In this document: positions 1-8,644 of the stretch, piece by piece
Layout of the letters: each line of letters opens with the position of its first letter
Numbering within the stretch: the stretch's first letter is position 1
Source of the DNA: CAZEPJ01 sp964514105
GTDB lineage: Bacteria; Desulfobacterota; Desulfocorpusculales; Desulfocorpusculum
Direction of reading: 5' to 3'
Length of the DNA stretch: 50,905 bases
NCBI GenBank assembly: GCA_964514105.1
Contig: CAZEPJ010000031.1
Span: 1-50,905, forward strand
Position numbers and translations under genes: made by a program
Notes under the pieces: generated by a model
Database searches by the model: none
What the model was told of the DNA's origin: nothing
The model's input: the letters and a program-made list of their open reading frames with translations, nothing else

Positions 1-312
1 CCGGAGATGTGCTGGGAGTGCTACAACTGCGTCAAGATCTGCCCCCAGCAGGCGGTGGACGTTCGAGGATACGCCGACTTCACCCCCATGGGCGCCTCGG
101 TCGTTCCCCTGCGCAGCTCGGACTCGATCATGTGGACGGTGAAGTTCCGCAACGGCATGATCAAGCGTTTCAAGTTCCCCATCCGGACCACCCCCGAGGG
201 CTCTGCGGTGCCCGATGGCGGCTGGGAGACTGGCTCCGACGACCTCAAGAGCCACATCCTGTTCACCGAGCCCGGCTCCCTGGGCAAAGAGGTACCGACC
301 CTGAAGAAGTAG
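1..312 (+). CDS. aprB: Adenylylsulfate (APS) reductase beta subunit, 3' part only
   Basis: The reading frame is open from base 1 and ends at TAG 310-312; the N-terminal part lies outside the window. Residues near the start carry CWECYNCVKICP, a C-x2-C-x2-C-x3-C-P ferredoxin motif that binds a [4Fe-4S] cluster. The remaining ~85 residues form the C-terminal tail that in AprB wraps around AprA. AprB passes electrons from the donor (Qmo is the expected partner) to the FAD of AprA, which reduces APS to sulfite and AMP in the cytoplasm. It sits 27 bp upstream of aprA in the usual aprBA order, which supports the identification. Only the truncation is unusual. Confidence 0.93.
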   Translation, partial: PEMCWECYNCVKICPQQAVDVRGYADFTPMGASVVPLRSSDSIMWTVKFRNGMIKRFKFPIRTTPEGSAVPDGGWETGSDDLKSHILFTEPGSLGKEVPTLKK

Positions 313-339
313 CCCTTAACTCTCAAGGAGGTGAGTTCC

Positions 340-2223
340 ATGCAGAATTTCGAGACTGTTGAAGTGACCACCGACCTTCTGATCGCCGGTGGTGGCATGG
401 CGGCATGCGGTGCGGCCGTGGAGGCCGCTTATTGGGCCAAGAAGAAGGGCCTCAAGGTCACCCTCGTGGACAAGGCTGCCATGGATCGAAGCGGCGCCGT
501 GGCCATGGGTCTGTCGGCCCTGAACCAGTACGTGGGGATCAAGGAGGGGGACAACACGGCGGAGGATTACGTGGAGTACGTGCGGCAGGACCTCATGGGC
601 ATCGCCCGGGAGGACCTGGTGTATGACATCGCCCGCCATGTGGACTCCACGGTCCACCTGTTCGAGAAGTGGGGCCTTCCCATCTGGAAGGACGAGCAGG
701 GCAACTACGTGCATGAGGGCCGCTGGCAGCTCATGATCAACGGCGAGTCCTACAAGGTCGTGGTGGCCGAGGCCGCCAAGAACGCCATGAACGCCGCCGG
801 CTTCGAGATCTACGAGCGCGTGTTCTTGGTGGAGCCGCTCATGGACGGCGACAAGGTGGCCGGAGCCGTGGGCTTCAGCGTGCGCGAGAACAAGTTCTAC
901 GTGTTCAAGGCCAAGGCGGTGCTGGTGGCCATGGGCGGCGCCGTGCACGTGTTCCGTCCTCGCTCCGTGGGCGAGGGCCTGGGTCGCTCCTGGTATCCGC
1001 CCTTCAACTCGGGCTCCAGCGCGTATTTTACCCTCAAGGCCGGCTGCGAGATGACCTGCCAGGAAGTGCGGTTCATCCCCGTTCGGTTCAAGGACGCGTA
1101 CGGCCCGGTGGGAGCGTGGTTCCTGCTGTTCAAGTCCCGGGCCACCAACGCCCAGGGCGGCGAGTACATGGTGGAGCGAAAGGACGAGCTGGAGAAGTGG
1201 GCCCCGTACGGGCTGGTCAAGCCCATCCCGGCCAACCTGCGCAACTGGCTGGGCATGCTGGACATGAAGGCGGGCAAGGGCCCCATCTACATGAGGACCG
1301 AGGAGGCCATCCAGAAGATCGCCACATCGGCCGGCGACGAGAAGGCCGCCAAGAAGAAGCTGAAGGAGCTTGAGGCCGAGGCGTGGGAGGACTTCCTGGA
1401 TATGACCATCTCCCAGGCCATCCTCTGGGCCGCCCAGAACATCCAGCCCGAGGAGAAGGGCTCTGAGATCTTCGCCTGCGAGCCGTACTTCATCGGCTCC
1501 CACTCCGGCGCCTCCGGCGCCTGGGTGAGCGGCCCGCAGGACGTGGCCCCGCCCGAGTACTTCTGGGGTTACAACCGCATGGCCACGGTCAAGGGGATCT
1601 TCTGCGCGGGCGACGCCTCCGGCGCCTCCAGCCACAAGTTCTCCGACGGCTCCCATGCCGAGGGCCGCATCGCCGCCAAGGGCGCCCTGGCCTACTGCGT
1701 GGACAATCCCCAGCAGCCCAAGGTGGATCCGGCGCAGGTCGCCGCCCTCAAGGAGAAGATCCTCAAGCCGCTGGCCCTGTTCCAACAGCACAAGGACCTG
1801 TCGGACAACCCCGACATCAACCCCAACTATATCAAGCCCAAGATGTTCATGTTCCGGCTCCAGAAGATCATGGACGAGTATTCGGGCGGCTACTCCGCGG
1901 ATTTCACCACCAGCGCCAAGATGCTCGAGCGCGGTCTGGAGCTCCTGCAGTTCCTCAAGGAGGACTCGGAGAAGCTGGCCGCCGAGGATCTCCACGAGCT
2001 GATGCGTTGCTGGGAGAACGTCCAGAGGATGTGGCAGGCCGAGGCCCACATGCGGACCATCCTGTTCCGGGAGGAGACCCGTTGGCCGGGCTACTACTTC
2101 CGGGCGGATTTCCCCAACATGGACGAGAAGAACTGGAAGGTCTTCGTCAACTGCAAGTGGGATCCCAAGAGCGACAAATGGGAGATGATGAAGAAGCCGG
2201 TTCTCAACTTCATCGGGAAGTAG
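340..2223 (+). CDS. aprA: Adenylylsulfate (APS) reductase alpha subunit
   Basis: A 627-aa flavoprotein of the fumarate reductase/succinate dehydrogenase fold. The FAD-binding GGGMAACGA motif is at about residues 17-25 and an SHSG motif at about 387-390 lies in the region that holds the active-site histidine of AprA. Length and the order aprB-aprA match dissimilatory APS reductase. It catalyses APS + 2e- to sulfite + AMP, or the reverse in sulfur oxidisers, in the cytoplasm as AprAB. ATG 340 was chosen because the Shine-Dalgarno AAGGAGG (325-331) sits 8 nt before it; the in-frame GTG at 331 overlaps that site. The gene is followed by a hairpin terminator, so apr and qmo may be partly separate transcription units. 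Confidence 0.96.
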   Translation: MQNFETVEVTTDLLIAGGGMAACGAAVEAAYWAKKKGLKVTLVDKAAMDRSGAVAMGLSALNQYVGIKEGDNTAEDYVEYVRQDLMGIAREDLVYDIARHVDSTVHLFEKWGLPIWKDEQGNYVHEGRWQLMINGESYKVVVAEAAKNAMNAAGFEIYERVFLVEPLMDGDKVAGAVGFSVRENKFYVFKAKAVLVAMGGAVHVFRPRSVGEGLGRSWYPPFNSGSSAYFTLKAGCEMTCQEVRFIPVRFKDAYGPVGAWFLLFKSRATNAQGGEYMVERKDELEKWAPYGLVKPIPANLRNWLGMLDMKAGKGPIYMRTEEAIQKIATSAGDEKAAKKKLKELEAEAWEDFLDMTISQAILWAAQNIQPEEKGSEIFACEPYFIGSHSGASGAWVSGPQDVAPPEYFWGYNRMATVKGIFCAGDASGASSHKFSDGSHAEGRIAAKGALAYCVDNPQQPKVDPAQVAALKEKILKPLALFQQHKDLSDNPDINPNYIKPKMFMFRLQKIMDEYSGGYSADFTTSAKMLERGLELLQFLKEDSEKLAAEDLHELMRCWENVQRMWQAEAHMRTILFREETRWPGYYFRADFPNMDEKNWKVFVNCKWDPKSDKWEMMKKPVLNFIGK

Positions 2224-2248
2224 CGGCCGCGAGGCTTGCGAAGGATAT

Positions 2249-2290
2249 CCCCCGGCCCAGGATTCGTCCCTGAGGACTGCGGGCCGGGGG
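2249..2290 (+). repeat. Perfect 10-bp inverted repeat downstream of aprA
   Basis: CCCCCGGCCC at 2249-2258 pairs with GGGCCGGGGG at 2281-2290 across a 22-nt loop. It lies just before the terminator hairpin. The strong GC stem could protect the 3' end of the apr mRNA; that role is inference. Confidence 0.6.
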
Positions 2291-2303
2291 AGGTGCTCCG
2301 ACG

Positions 2304-2342
2304 GGCTCCAGGCGCCTTCACGGGCGTCTGGAGCCTTGTTTT
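2304..2342 (+). terminator. Rho-independent terminator after aprBA
   Basis: GGCTCCAGGCGCC (2304-2316) pairs with GGGCGTCTGGAGCC (2322-2335) over a TTCAC loop, followed directly by TTGTTTT. This is the classic form and placement for ending the apr transcript. The rest of the 343-bp gap to qmoA (to 2566) is very G-rich; no promoter for qmoA could be recognised in it. Confidence 0.75.
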
Positions 2343-2566
2343 GACCGAGGGTCGGGCGAGGGCCCTGGCTCAGGGGAGCGTGGTTCGGCAGCGGTCCAAG
2401 GCCTTGCGGGAGTGCCCCGCGGTCCATCGACCGCTGGACAAGGCCCGGGGCCCCGGGAGCGGGGGGGGGCGGGGGCGCTCCTTTGCCTCGGCCACGATGT
2501 CGGATCGCGGACCCGCGGTCCCGTTTGCCCCGGCAGTCGCTCCATAGACCGAGTTGGAGGGATGTG

Positions 2567-3829
2567 ATGGGAGAGGCACAGGGAAAGAGGGGCGCCATAT
2601 TGGTCATCGGCGGGGGAATCTCGGGCATCACGGCCGCCGTGGAGGCGGCCGAGGTGGGATACCCCGTGTACCTCGTGGAGCGCGAGCCCTATCTGGGCGG
2701 ACGGGTGACCCGGATCGATCAGTATTTCCCCAAGCTCTGTCCGCCCACGTGCGGCATGGAGATCAACTTCCGTCGGATCAGGGCCAACGGCAATATCCGG
2801 TTTTTCACCATGGCCGAGGTGACGGATGTTCGGGGGAGCGAGGGCGCCTACCAGGTCCGGGTGCAGATCCGCCCGCGCTACGTGAACGAGCGCTGCACGG
2901 CCTGCGGCAAGTGCGCGGATGCCTGCCAAACCGAGATCCCCAATCCCTTCAATTACGGCCTGGACAAGGTGAAGGCTGCGTATCTCCCCCATGAGATGGC
3001 CTTTCCCATGCGATACGTCATCGCCCCAGAGATCATCGGTACCGAGGAGGCCGGCCGGGTGGCCGCTGCCTGCCCGTACGGGGCCGTCGAGCTCCAGATG
3101 GCGGCGCAAACCGTCCAGCTGGACGTCGCCTCCATCGTCGTGGCCACGGGTTGGCAGCCCTACGACGCCACCAAGATGGACAACCTGGGCTTCGGGCAAC
3201 TGCCCAACGTCATCACCAACGTGATGATGGAGCGGATGAACGCGGTCAACGGCTTCACCCGGGGCAAGATCGTCCGGCCCTCGGACGGAAAAGAGGTCAA
3301 GCGCATCGCCTTTTGCCAGTGCGCCGGCTCCCGGGATGAAAACCATCTGGCCTTTTGCTCGACGGTGTGCTGCCTGGCCTCCCTCAAACAGGCCCACTAC
3401 GTTCGCACCCAATACCCCGATTCCAAGGTCTACATCTACTACATCGACCTTCGGGCCCTCGGGCGCAACGAGGACTTCCTGGCCAAGCTCCAGGCGGACC
3501 ATGGCGTGGAGATGATCAAGGGGAAGATCGCCCGAGTCACGGCGGACCCCGCCACCCAGGATCTCACGGTGGAGGCGGAGGCCACGGCCTCGGGGGCCAA
3601 GTCGCAGGTCCGGGTGGACATGCTGGTCCTGGCGACCGGGATGCAGCCCATGGCCGGCGTGGAGAAGATCCCGGGGCTGCCCGCGAGCTGCGACGAGGAC
3701 GGGTTCATCCTCGATGGACCTGGGATTTGCGGGGCCGGCTGCTCGCGCAAACCGCTGGATGTGGCCGCATCGGTGCAGGATGCAACGGCCGCAGCGCTCA
3801 AGGCGATTCAATCGGCGGCGAGGAGGTGA
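2567..3829 (+). CDS. qmoA: Quinone-interacting membrane-bound oxidoreductase subunit A (HdrA-like)
   Basis: A 420-aa FAD/iron-sulfur protein related to heterodisulfide reductase HdrA. The Rossmann motif GGGISG is at residues 15-20. A C-x2-C-x2-C-x3-C cluster site lies at C110/C113/C116/C120. An HdrA-type CSTVCC motif follows near residue 265. The region after the first cluster keeps only one Cys (AACPYGA), so a second ferredoxin-type cluster is not obvious. QmoA works in the Qmo complex that links the quinone pool to APS reductase. ATG 2567 is chosen because GGAGG ends 6 nt before it; GTG 2564 is an alternative. Only 4 bp separate it from qmoB. Confidence 0.93.
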   Translation: MGEAQGKRGAILVIGGGISGITAAVEAAEVGYPVYLVEREPYLGGRVTRIDQYFPKLCPPTCGMEINFRRIRANGNIRFFTMAEVTDVRGSEGAYQVRVQIRPRYVNERCTACGKCADACQTEIPNPFNYGLDKVKAAYLPHEMAFPMRYVIAPEIIGTEEAGRVAAACPYGAVELQMAAQTVQLDVASIVVATGWQPYDATKMDNLGFGQLPNVITNVMMERMNAVNGFTRGKIVRPSDGKEVKRIAFCQCAGSRDENHLAFCSTVCCLASLKQAHYVRTQYPDSKVYIYYIDLRALGRNEDFLAKLQADHGVEMIKGKIARVTADPATQDLTVEAEATASGAKSQVRVDMLVLATGMQPMAGVEKIPGLPASCDEDGFILDGPGICGAGCSRKPLDVAASVQDATAAALKAIQSAARR

Positions 3830-3833
3830 CCTG

Positions 3834-6092
3834 ATGGAGAAGAAGATCGGCGTCTATATCTGCAAGGGCTGCGGCATCGCGGACGCCGTGGACGCGGAGA
3901 AACTCGCCGGCGTGGCCAAGGAGTTCAAGGTCCAGGTCTGCCGGATCCGGGAGATGTGCTGCGGTCCCGAGGGGATCGAGGAGATCCGCAGGGACATGGC
4001 CTCCGAGGGGATCAACGCCCTGGTCATCGCGGCCTGCTCCCCCCGCGTCAAGACCGACGCCTTCGCCTTCGATCCGCTGGCCAGCGTGATGGAGCGGGTG
4101 AACCTGAGGGAACAGGTGGCCTGGTCCCACCAGCCGCAGCCGGGCAAAGGGGAGAAATACGACGAGGACATCCAGATGATGGCCGAGGATCAACTCCGCA
4201 TGGGCATCGTCCGGGTGCAGAACATGGATCCACCGGAGCCCTTCCAGGAGGAGATCAGCCGGCGCATCCTAGTGGTCGGGGGGGGTGTGACGGGCATGAC
4301 ATCGGCCCTGGAGGCGGCCAAGGCGGGGTACGAGGTGGTGCTGGTGGAGCGGGAGGCCGTCCTGGGTGGGTTCGCGGCCAAACTGTACAAGCAGTACCCC
4401 AAGACACGACCCTATCGGGACCCCGCACCGTCCGACGCAGGCACCCTGGCCCGGCAGGTGATCCAGGACGCCAAGGTGACGGTCTACACCCAGGCGTCCG
4501 TGGAGAAGATCGCTGGGGCCCCGGGGATGTTCGACGTGTCCATCCGGAAGGGCGAGGCGGTGGCCACCGAGAGGACGGGGGCCGTGGTGCTCGCCACGGG
4601 CTTCGAGCCGTACGACGCCGCAAGACTGGGGCACCTGGGATACGGCGCCAGCCCCAACGTGGTCACCACGGTGGCCCTGGAGGATATGGCGACCAAAGGC
4701 GCCCTTTGTCGGCCGTCCGACGGGAGGCCCGTCCAGAGCGCCGCCTTCGTGCTGTGCGCAGGCTCCCGCGACCCCGATCATCTCCCGTACTGCTCAACGG
4801 TCTGCTGCATGACGGCCCTCAAGCAGGCCCTGTATGTCCGGGAGAAGAACCCGGACGCCAAGGTCTTCATCTTTTACAAGGACATGCGGACACCGGGCCA
4901 ATACGAGAATTTCTATCGACGCGTCCAGGAGGAGGAGGGGGTATTCCTCACCAAGGGGCAGGTGGCGTCGGTGTCGGCCAACGGGGACGGATCGGTTCAG
5001 GTGGCGGTGGACGACACCCTTTTGGGCGAGCGGGTCGAGGTGAAGGTGGATCTCCTCGTCCTGGCTACGGGGATGGTCCCGCGCACCGCCCTGGGCGAGG
5101 TCGAGGTGGCCGCGGTGGAGAGCGAGGAGGACAAGGACAAGAAGAAGGACATCGCGAGCCAGCTGCTCATCCCCACCCGCATCATCAAGTCCGACACGCT
5201 GAACCTGGCCTATCGACAGGGCCCCGAGCTGCCCGAGCTCAAGTACGGCTTTCCGGACTCCCACTTCATCTGCTTTCCGTACGAGACGCGGCGGACGGGC
5301 ATCTTCGCTGCCGGGCCCGTACGGGCCCCCATGGATCTGGCCTTCAGCGGCGAGGACGCCCGGGGGGCAGTGCTCAAGGCCATCCAGTGCGTTGAGTTGA
5401 CGGCCCAGGGCAAGGCGGTCCACCCCCGCGCCGGGGACATGACCTATCCGGACCTCTTCATGCAGCGCTGCACCCAGTGCAAGCGGTGCACGGCCGAGTG
5501 CCCCTTCGGGATGTACAACGAGGACGAGAAGGGCAATCCGCTGCCCAACCCCACCCGTTGCCGCAGGTGTGCCATCTGCATGGGGTCGTGCCCGGAGCGC
5601 ATCATTTCCTTCAAGGACTATTCGGTCGGGATGATCGGGGCCATGATCAAGGCCATCGAGGTCCCGGAGGAGGACGAGGAAAAGCCCCGCATCCTCGTCC
5701 TGGCCTGCGAGAACGATGCGTACCCGGCCCTGGACATGGTGGGGATCCGCGGCGGCACGTACAACGCCTATGTGAGGATCATCCCGTTGCGGTGCCTGGG
5801 GTCTTTGAACCTGATCTGGATCGCCGACTCCCTGTCCAAGGGGATCGACGGTGTCCTGCTCCTGGGCTGCAGGCACGGCGAGGATTACCAGTGCCACTTC
5901 GCCAAGGGGAGCGAGCTGGCCAACTACCGCCTGGCCAAGGTGTCCGAGACCCTTGACCGCCTGGCCCTGGAGTCGGCCCGGATCCGGGTGGAGCAGATCG
6001 AGATCTCGGACTACGACAAGATCCCCGGCATCATGGAGGAGTTCCTGGAGACCATCAAAGAGGTGGGGCCCAATCCGTACAAGGGGTTCTGA
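3834..6092 (+). CDS. qmoB: Quinone-interacting membrane-bound oxidoreductase subunit B (HdrA-like with MvhD-type domain)
   Basis: A 752-aa protein with several parts. The N-terminal segment has a C10-x2-C13 pair. An FAD Rossmann motif (VVGGGVTG) begins near residue 147. A CSTVCC motif lies in the HdrA region. Two [4Fe-4S] sites are at C546/C549/C552/C556 and C576/C579/C582/C586. A C-terminal domain from about 620 resembles MvhD/FlpD, which passes electrons between hydrogenases and Hdr. This is the recognised QmoB layout. Start ATG 3834 is preceded by GAGGAGGTGACCTG, whose Shine-Dalgarno lies in the last codons of qmoA, so translation is probably coupled. It is thought to be the subunit that meets AprAB or a second electron carrier. 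Confidence 0.93.
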   Translation: MEKKIGVYICKGCGIADAVDAEKLAGVAKEFKVQVCRIREMCCGPEGIEEIRRDMASEGINALVIAACSPRVKTDAFAFDPLASVMERVNLREQVAWSHQPQPGKGEKYDEDIQMMAEDQLRMGIVRVQNMDPPEPFQEEISRRILVVGGGVTGMTSALEAAKAGYEVVLVEREAVLGGFAAKLYKQYPKTRPYRDPAPSDAGTLARQVIQDAKVTVYTQASVEKIAGAPGMFDVSIRKGEAVATERTGAVVLATGFEPYDAARLGHLGYGASPNVVTTVALEDMATKGALCRPSDGRPVQSAAFVLCAGSRDPDHLPYCSTVCCMTALKQALYVREKNPDAKVFIFYKDMRTPGQYENFYRRVQEEEGVFLTKGQVASVSANGDGSVQVAVDDTLLGERVEVKVDLLVLATGMVPRTALGEVEVAAVESEEDKDKKKDIASQLLIPTRIIKSDTLNLAYRQGPELPELKYGFPDSHFICFPYETRRTGIFAAGPVRAPMDLAFSGEDARGAVLKAIQCVELTAQGKAVHPRAGDMTYPDLFMQRCTQCKRCTAECPFGMYNEDEKGNPLPNPTRCRRCAICMGSCPERIISFKDYSVGMIGAMIKAIEVPEEDEEKPRILVLACENDAYPALDMVGIRGGTYNAYVRIIPLRCLGSLNLIWIADSLSKGIDGVLLLGCRHGEDYQCHFAKGSELANYRLAKVSETLDRLALESARIRVEQIEISDYDKIPGIMEEFLETIKEVGPNPYKGF

Positions 6093-6266
6093 GGCGGCAG
6101 CAGGAGGCGCGGGGATGGAAGTGCGGGTCAGGGCCCTCGCCTCCCCGCCGGGGAGCCCCCGCGATTGCATACACCGATCCGAGAACGCCCGGGTCCGCCG
6201 CTCTCGGGTCCGGAGACAGATCCCTTGGATTTCCCGCCCCCATGCGGGGCCCAGGAGGTGGCGCAG

Positions 6267-7472
6267 ATGTCCCAGGCAAGGCTCTTGGAACCGGATCTTC
6301 AGTTCATCAGGGAGGTGAAGGCAAGCGGCGGGGACACCGTCAAGAAGTGCTTCCAGTGCGCCACGTGCTCCGTGGTGTGCAACCTGTCTCCCGATCAGAC
6401 CCCGTTTCCCAGGAAGGAGATGCTGTGGACTCAGTGGGGGCTCAAGGAGCGGTTGGTTCATGACCCGGACGTGTGGCTCTGCCATCAGTGCAACGACTGC
6501 AGCAAGTACTGCCCCCGCGGCGCCCGGCCCGGCGACGTGCTGGCGGCCCTGCGGCGCATGACCATCATGGCCAACGCGGTGCCGTCCGCCGTGGCCAGGA
6601 TGGTCAACGAGCCCAGGATGCTGCCGGTGGCCCTTGGCATCCCGGCGGCGCTCCTGCTCATGTTCATGGCCGCAGCCGGTACCCTGGGCATTCCATCCGG
6701 CGAGATCATCTACCGCAAGTTCATCCCCCAGTGGCCCGTGGTAGACGTGCTGTTTCCCCTCACCGCCCTGTGGGCCGTCGTCTGTTCCGCCGCCGGGGTC
6801 AAGAAGCTCTGGGACGCGTACAGCGCGGCAGGACCCAGGATCAACCGGGACTACCGGTACTCCCCTCTGGAATGGGTGACCGTTTTCATCGCCCCTGCCA
6901 TCTTCGACCTGCTCAAACACAGCAAGTTCAGGGAGTGCACGGTCAACCGGCCCCGCTATTTCTCCCACTTCAACATGGTCTGGGGGTTCATTCTCCTGGC
7001 CATCACCACCGCGTGCGTGGCCGCCGGGGTGTACGTGTTCGGGTACCAGACCCCGTACTCCCTGGGAAACCCGGTCAAGTGGATCGGCAACATCGGGGCC
7101 GTCATTCTCATTGCGGGGTCGTTCTGGGCCCTGCGGAACCGATACAAGCAGGGCGACGAGGCGGGCAAGTCCACCTATTTCGATTGGGTCTTTCTCTGGA
7201 TGGTCTTTGCCACGGGGGTCTCGGGGCTCCTCACCGAGCTCCTCCGACTGGCCAATGTCCCGTGGGTGGCATACCCGATGTACTTCGCCCACCTGGTCTG
7301 CGTTTGGTTTCTGTTCGCGTACCTGCCGTTTTCCAAGTTCGCCCATCTCCTGTACCGAACCACCGCGTTGGTGTACGCGCGCACCATCGGCCGGGAGCTG
7401 AAGACGGGGGCCGCCGGGGTTGCCCGGCCGCGGGCGTCCAGGCAGGAGGAGGCCGGGCAGGGGCACCACTGA
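6267..7472 (+). CDS. qmoC: Quinone-interacting membrane-bound oxidoreductase subunit C (HdrC/HdrE fusion)
   Basis: A 401-aa fusion. The first ~110 residues are HdrC-like with two cluster sites, C28/C31/C34/C38 and C72/C75/C78/C82. The remainder has about six hydrophobic segments with several His residues (HFNMVWG, the HLVCVW helix) and matches the cytochrome b-like HdrE part that binds haem and quinone in the membrane. It anchors the Qmo complex and takes electrons from menaquinol. ATG 6267 was chosen because AGGAGGTG (6253-6260) precedes it; an open extension back to 6165 lacks such a site. The 174-bp gap before it contains no other gene. Confidence 0.92.
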   Translation: MSQARLLEPDLQFIREVKASGGDTVKKCFQCATCSVVCNLSPDQTPFPRKEMLWTQWGLKERLVHDPDVWLCHQCNDCSKYCPRGARPGDVLAALRRMTIMANAVPSAVARMVNEPRMLPVALGIPAALLLMFMAAAGTLGIPSGEIIYRKFIPQWPVVDVLFPLTALWAVVCSAAGVKKLWDAYSAAGPRINRDYRYSPLEWVTVFIAPAIFDLLKHSKFRECTVNRPRYFSHFNMVWGFILLAITTACVAAGVYVFGYQTPYSLGNPVKWIGNIGAVILIAGSFWALRNRYKQGDEAGKSTYFDWVFLWMVFATGVSGLLTELLRLANVPWVAYPMYFAHLVCVWFLFAYLPFSKFAHLLYRTTALVYARTIGRELKTGAAGVARPRASRQEEAGQGHH

Positions 7473-7498
7473 GGGCCCGTTGAGGGTGAGGGTTCGCC

Positions 7499-7693
7499 AT
7501 GAACGCGCTGCTGGAGCGACTCGTCAAAGGGGTCTACCGATACGAGCGGGAGCTGAACCAGCTTCGGCGTGAGGAAGGCGTGGAGATCGGCCACGCGACG
7601 CTGGTGGAGCGCATCGCTCGGAAGTACGGCAGAAACCGGGAGGAGAAGCTGTTGATCATGGAGACCCTCGCCAAGTACCGAGGGGAGGATTGA
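7499..7693 (+). CDS. Small conserved-looking protein downstream of qmoC, function unknown
   Basis: A 64-aa, charged, mostly helical protein without Cys, signal peptide or membrane segment. It starts 26 bp after qmoC, with a weak GAGGGTGAGGG ribosome site before ATG 7499, and is followed by a strong terminator, so it is the last gene of the qmo transcript. Desulfovibrio qmoABC is also followed by a short gene of unknown function that has been studied with qmo. I cannot tell by eye whether this one is related. A role as a Qmo/Apr accessory factor is inference from position only. Confidence 0.75.
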   Translation: MNALLERLVKGVYRYERELNQLRREEGVEIGHATLVERIARKYGRNREEKLLIMETLAKYRGED

Positions 7694-7739
7694 GGGGGCC
7701 GGCCCGAGGGGCGTCCTCGCGCCAATCCGTTGGAACGGG

Positions 7740-7765
7740 GCGGGCGTCGTGCCCGCTCTTTTTTT
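7740..7765 (+). terminator. Rho-independent terminator closing the qmo operon
   Basis: GCGGGC (7740-7745) and GCCCGC (7751-7756) form a perfect stem with a GTCGT loop, followed by TCTTTTTTT (7757-7765). This is the clearest intrinsic terminator in the window. Confidence 0.88.
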
Positions 7766-7849
7766 CCCGCCACCGTGAGGGGGCCCACGGTGCCCGGCGT
7801 CATGGGGTCCGGCGGCCGGCCGGGATGCCTTCAGCAAGAGGAGTCGATC

Positions 7850-8644
7850 ATGGCCGTGGATGAGGACGTCGCCCCCGCGGGCGGCGACGAAGGGGACCGG
7901 CTGACCGTCGAGTCGCGCCTGCGCTTCCGGTGCGGTGCGGATCTGCCGTGCTTCACCCGGTGCTGCCGGGATGTGAACATCTTCCTGTCCCCGTACGACG
8001 TGCTGCGTCTCAAGCGGCGCCTGGGCGTCTCCTCGGAGGAGTTTCTGGAGCGCTTCACCATCCCCCTTATCTCCCGCACCGCCGGGTTCCCCGTGGTGGT
8101 CCTCCGGATGGAGGAGGATCGGGATCGGGCGTGCCCGTTTGTGGGCCCTGCGGGATGCACGGTCTATGAGGACAGGCCATGGTCCTGCCGCATGTTCCCC
8201 CTGGATCGGGCCGAGCAGAAGGGGGCCTTTCGGATCATCGCCCCCCCCGAGCTGTGTCAGGGGCTGGGAGAGGACAGCGAACGGGGCGTGGGCGAGTACC
8301 TGCAGAGCCAGGACGTGCTTCCCTACGAGGAGATGGAGCGACCCTTCGAGCGGATCGCCTCGGATCCGCGGCTGCGTCGGGAGCGAATCGAGAACCCCAG
8401 GATCCAGGAGATGTGCCGCATGGCGCTCTACGACCTGGATCGCTTCCGGCGCTTCGTGCTGGAGAGCCGTTTCCTTCAGCTCTTTTACGTGGAGAAGGAT
8501 CTGGCGGACGCCATCCGGCAGGACGACCTGGAGCTGATGAAGCTGGCCTTCCGCTGGCTGGAGTTCGGGCTCGTCGCGGGGGGGGGGATGCGTATCCGGG
8601 AGGATGCCATCCAGGGCAAGGCTTCCGGGGGGCGCCCCTCATGA
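7850..8644 (+). CDS. YkgJ-like cysteine-cluster protein (first of a tandem pair)
   Basis: A 264-aa soluble protein. The N-terminal half carries the Cys pattern of the YkgJ/Fe-S-cluster-containing (PF03692) family: C28, C34, C38-C39, then C95, C103 and C113 within CPFVGPAGC and YEDRPWSCRMFPL. These are likely metal or [Fe-S] ligands. Members of the family include a flagellin N-methylase, but most have no known substrate. The C-terminal ~120 residues are helical and charged. ATG 7850 follows AAGAGGAG at 7836-7843; upstream in-frame codons run through the terminator and are rejected. Its TGA overlaps the ATG of the next gene (ATGA), so the two are probably made together. Confidence 0.8.
   Translation: MAVDEDVAPAGGDEGDRLTVESRLRFRCGADLPCFTRCCRDVNIFLSPYDVLRLKRRLGVSSEEFLERFTIPLISRTAGFPVVVLRMEEDRDRACPFVGPAGCTVYEDRPWSCRMFPLDRAEQKGAFRIIAPPELCQGLGEDSERGVGEYLQSQDVLPYEEMERPFERIASDPRLRRERIENPRIQEMCRMALYDLDRFRRFVLESRFLQLFYVEKDLADAIRQDDLELMKLAFRWLEFGLVAGGGMRIREDAIQGKASGGRPS

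Noticed and set aside
331..339. GTG 331 as the aprA start
   Set aside because: It overlaps the AAGGAGG ribosome site that serves ATG 340.
2318..3811. 497-aa minus-strand frame over qmoA
   Set aside because: Antisense shadow of qmoA without any family motif.
4794..7469. 891-aa open frame on the minus strand (and similar ones at 316-2631, 32035-34395 and 43613-46285)
   Set aside because: They are antisense to well-identified genes, have Gly/Arg/Pro/His-rich low-complexity products and no ribosome sites; long antisense frames are expected in GC-rich coding DNA.
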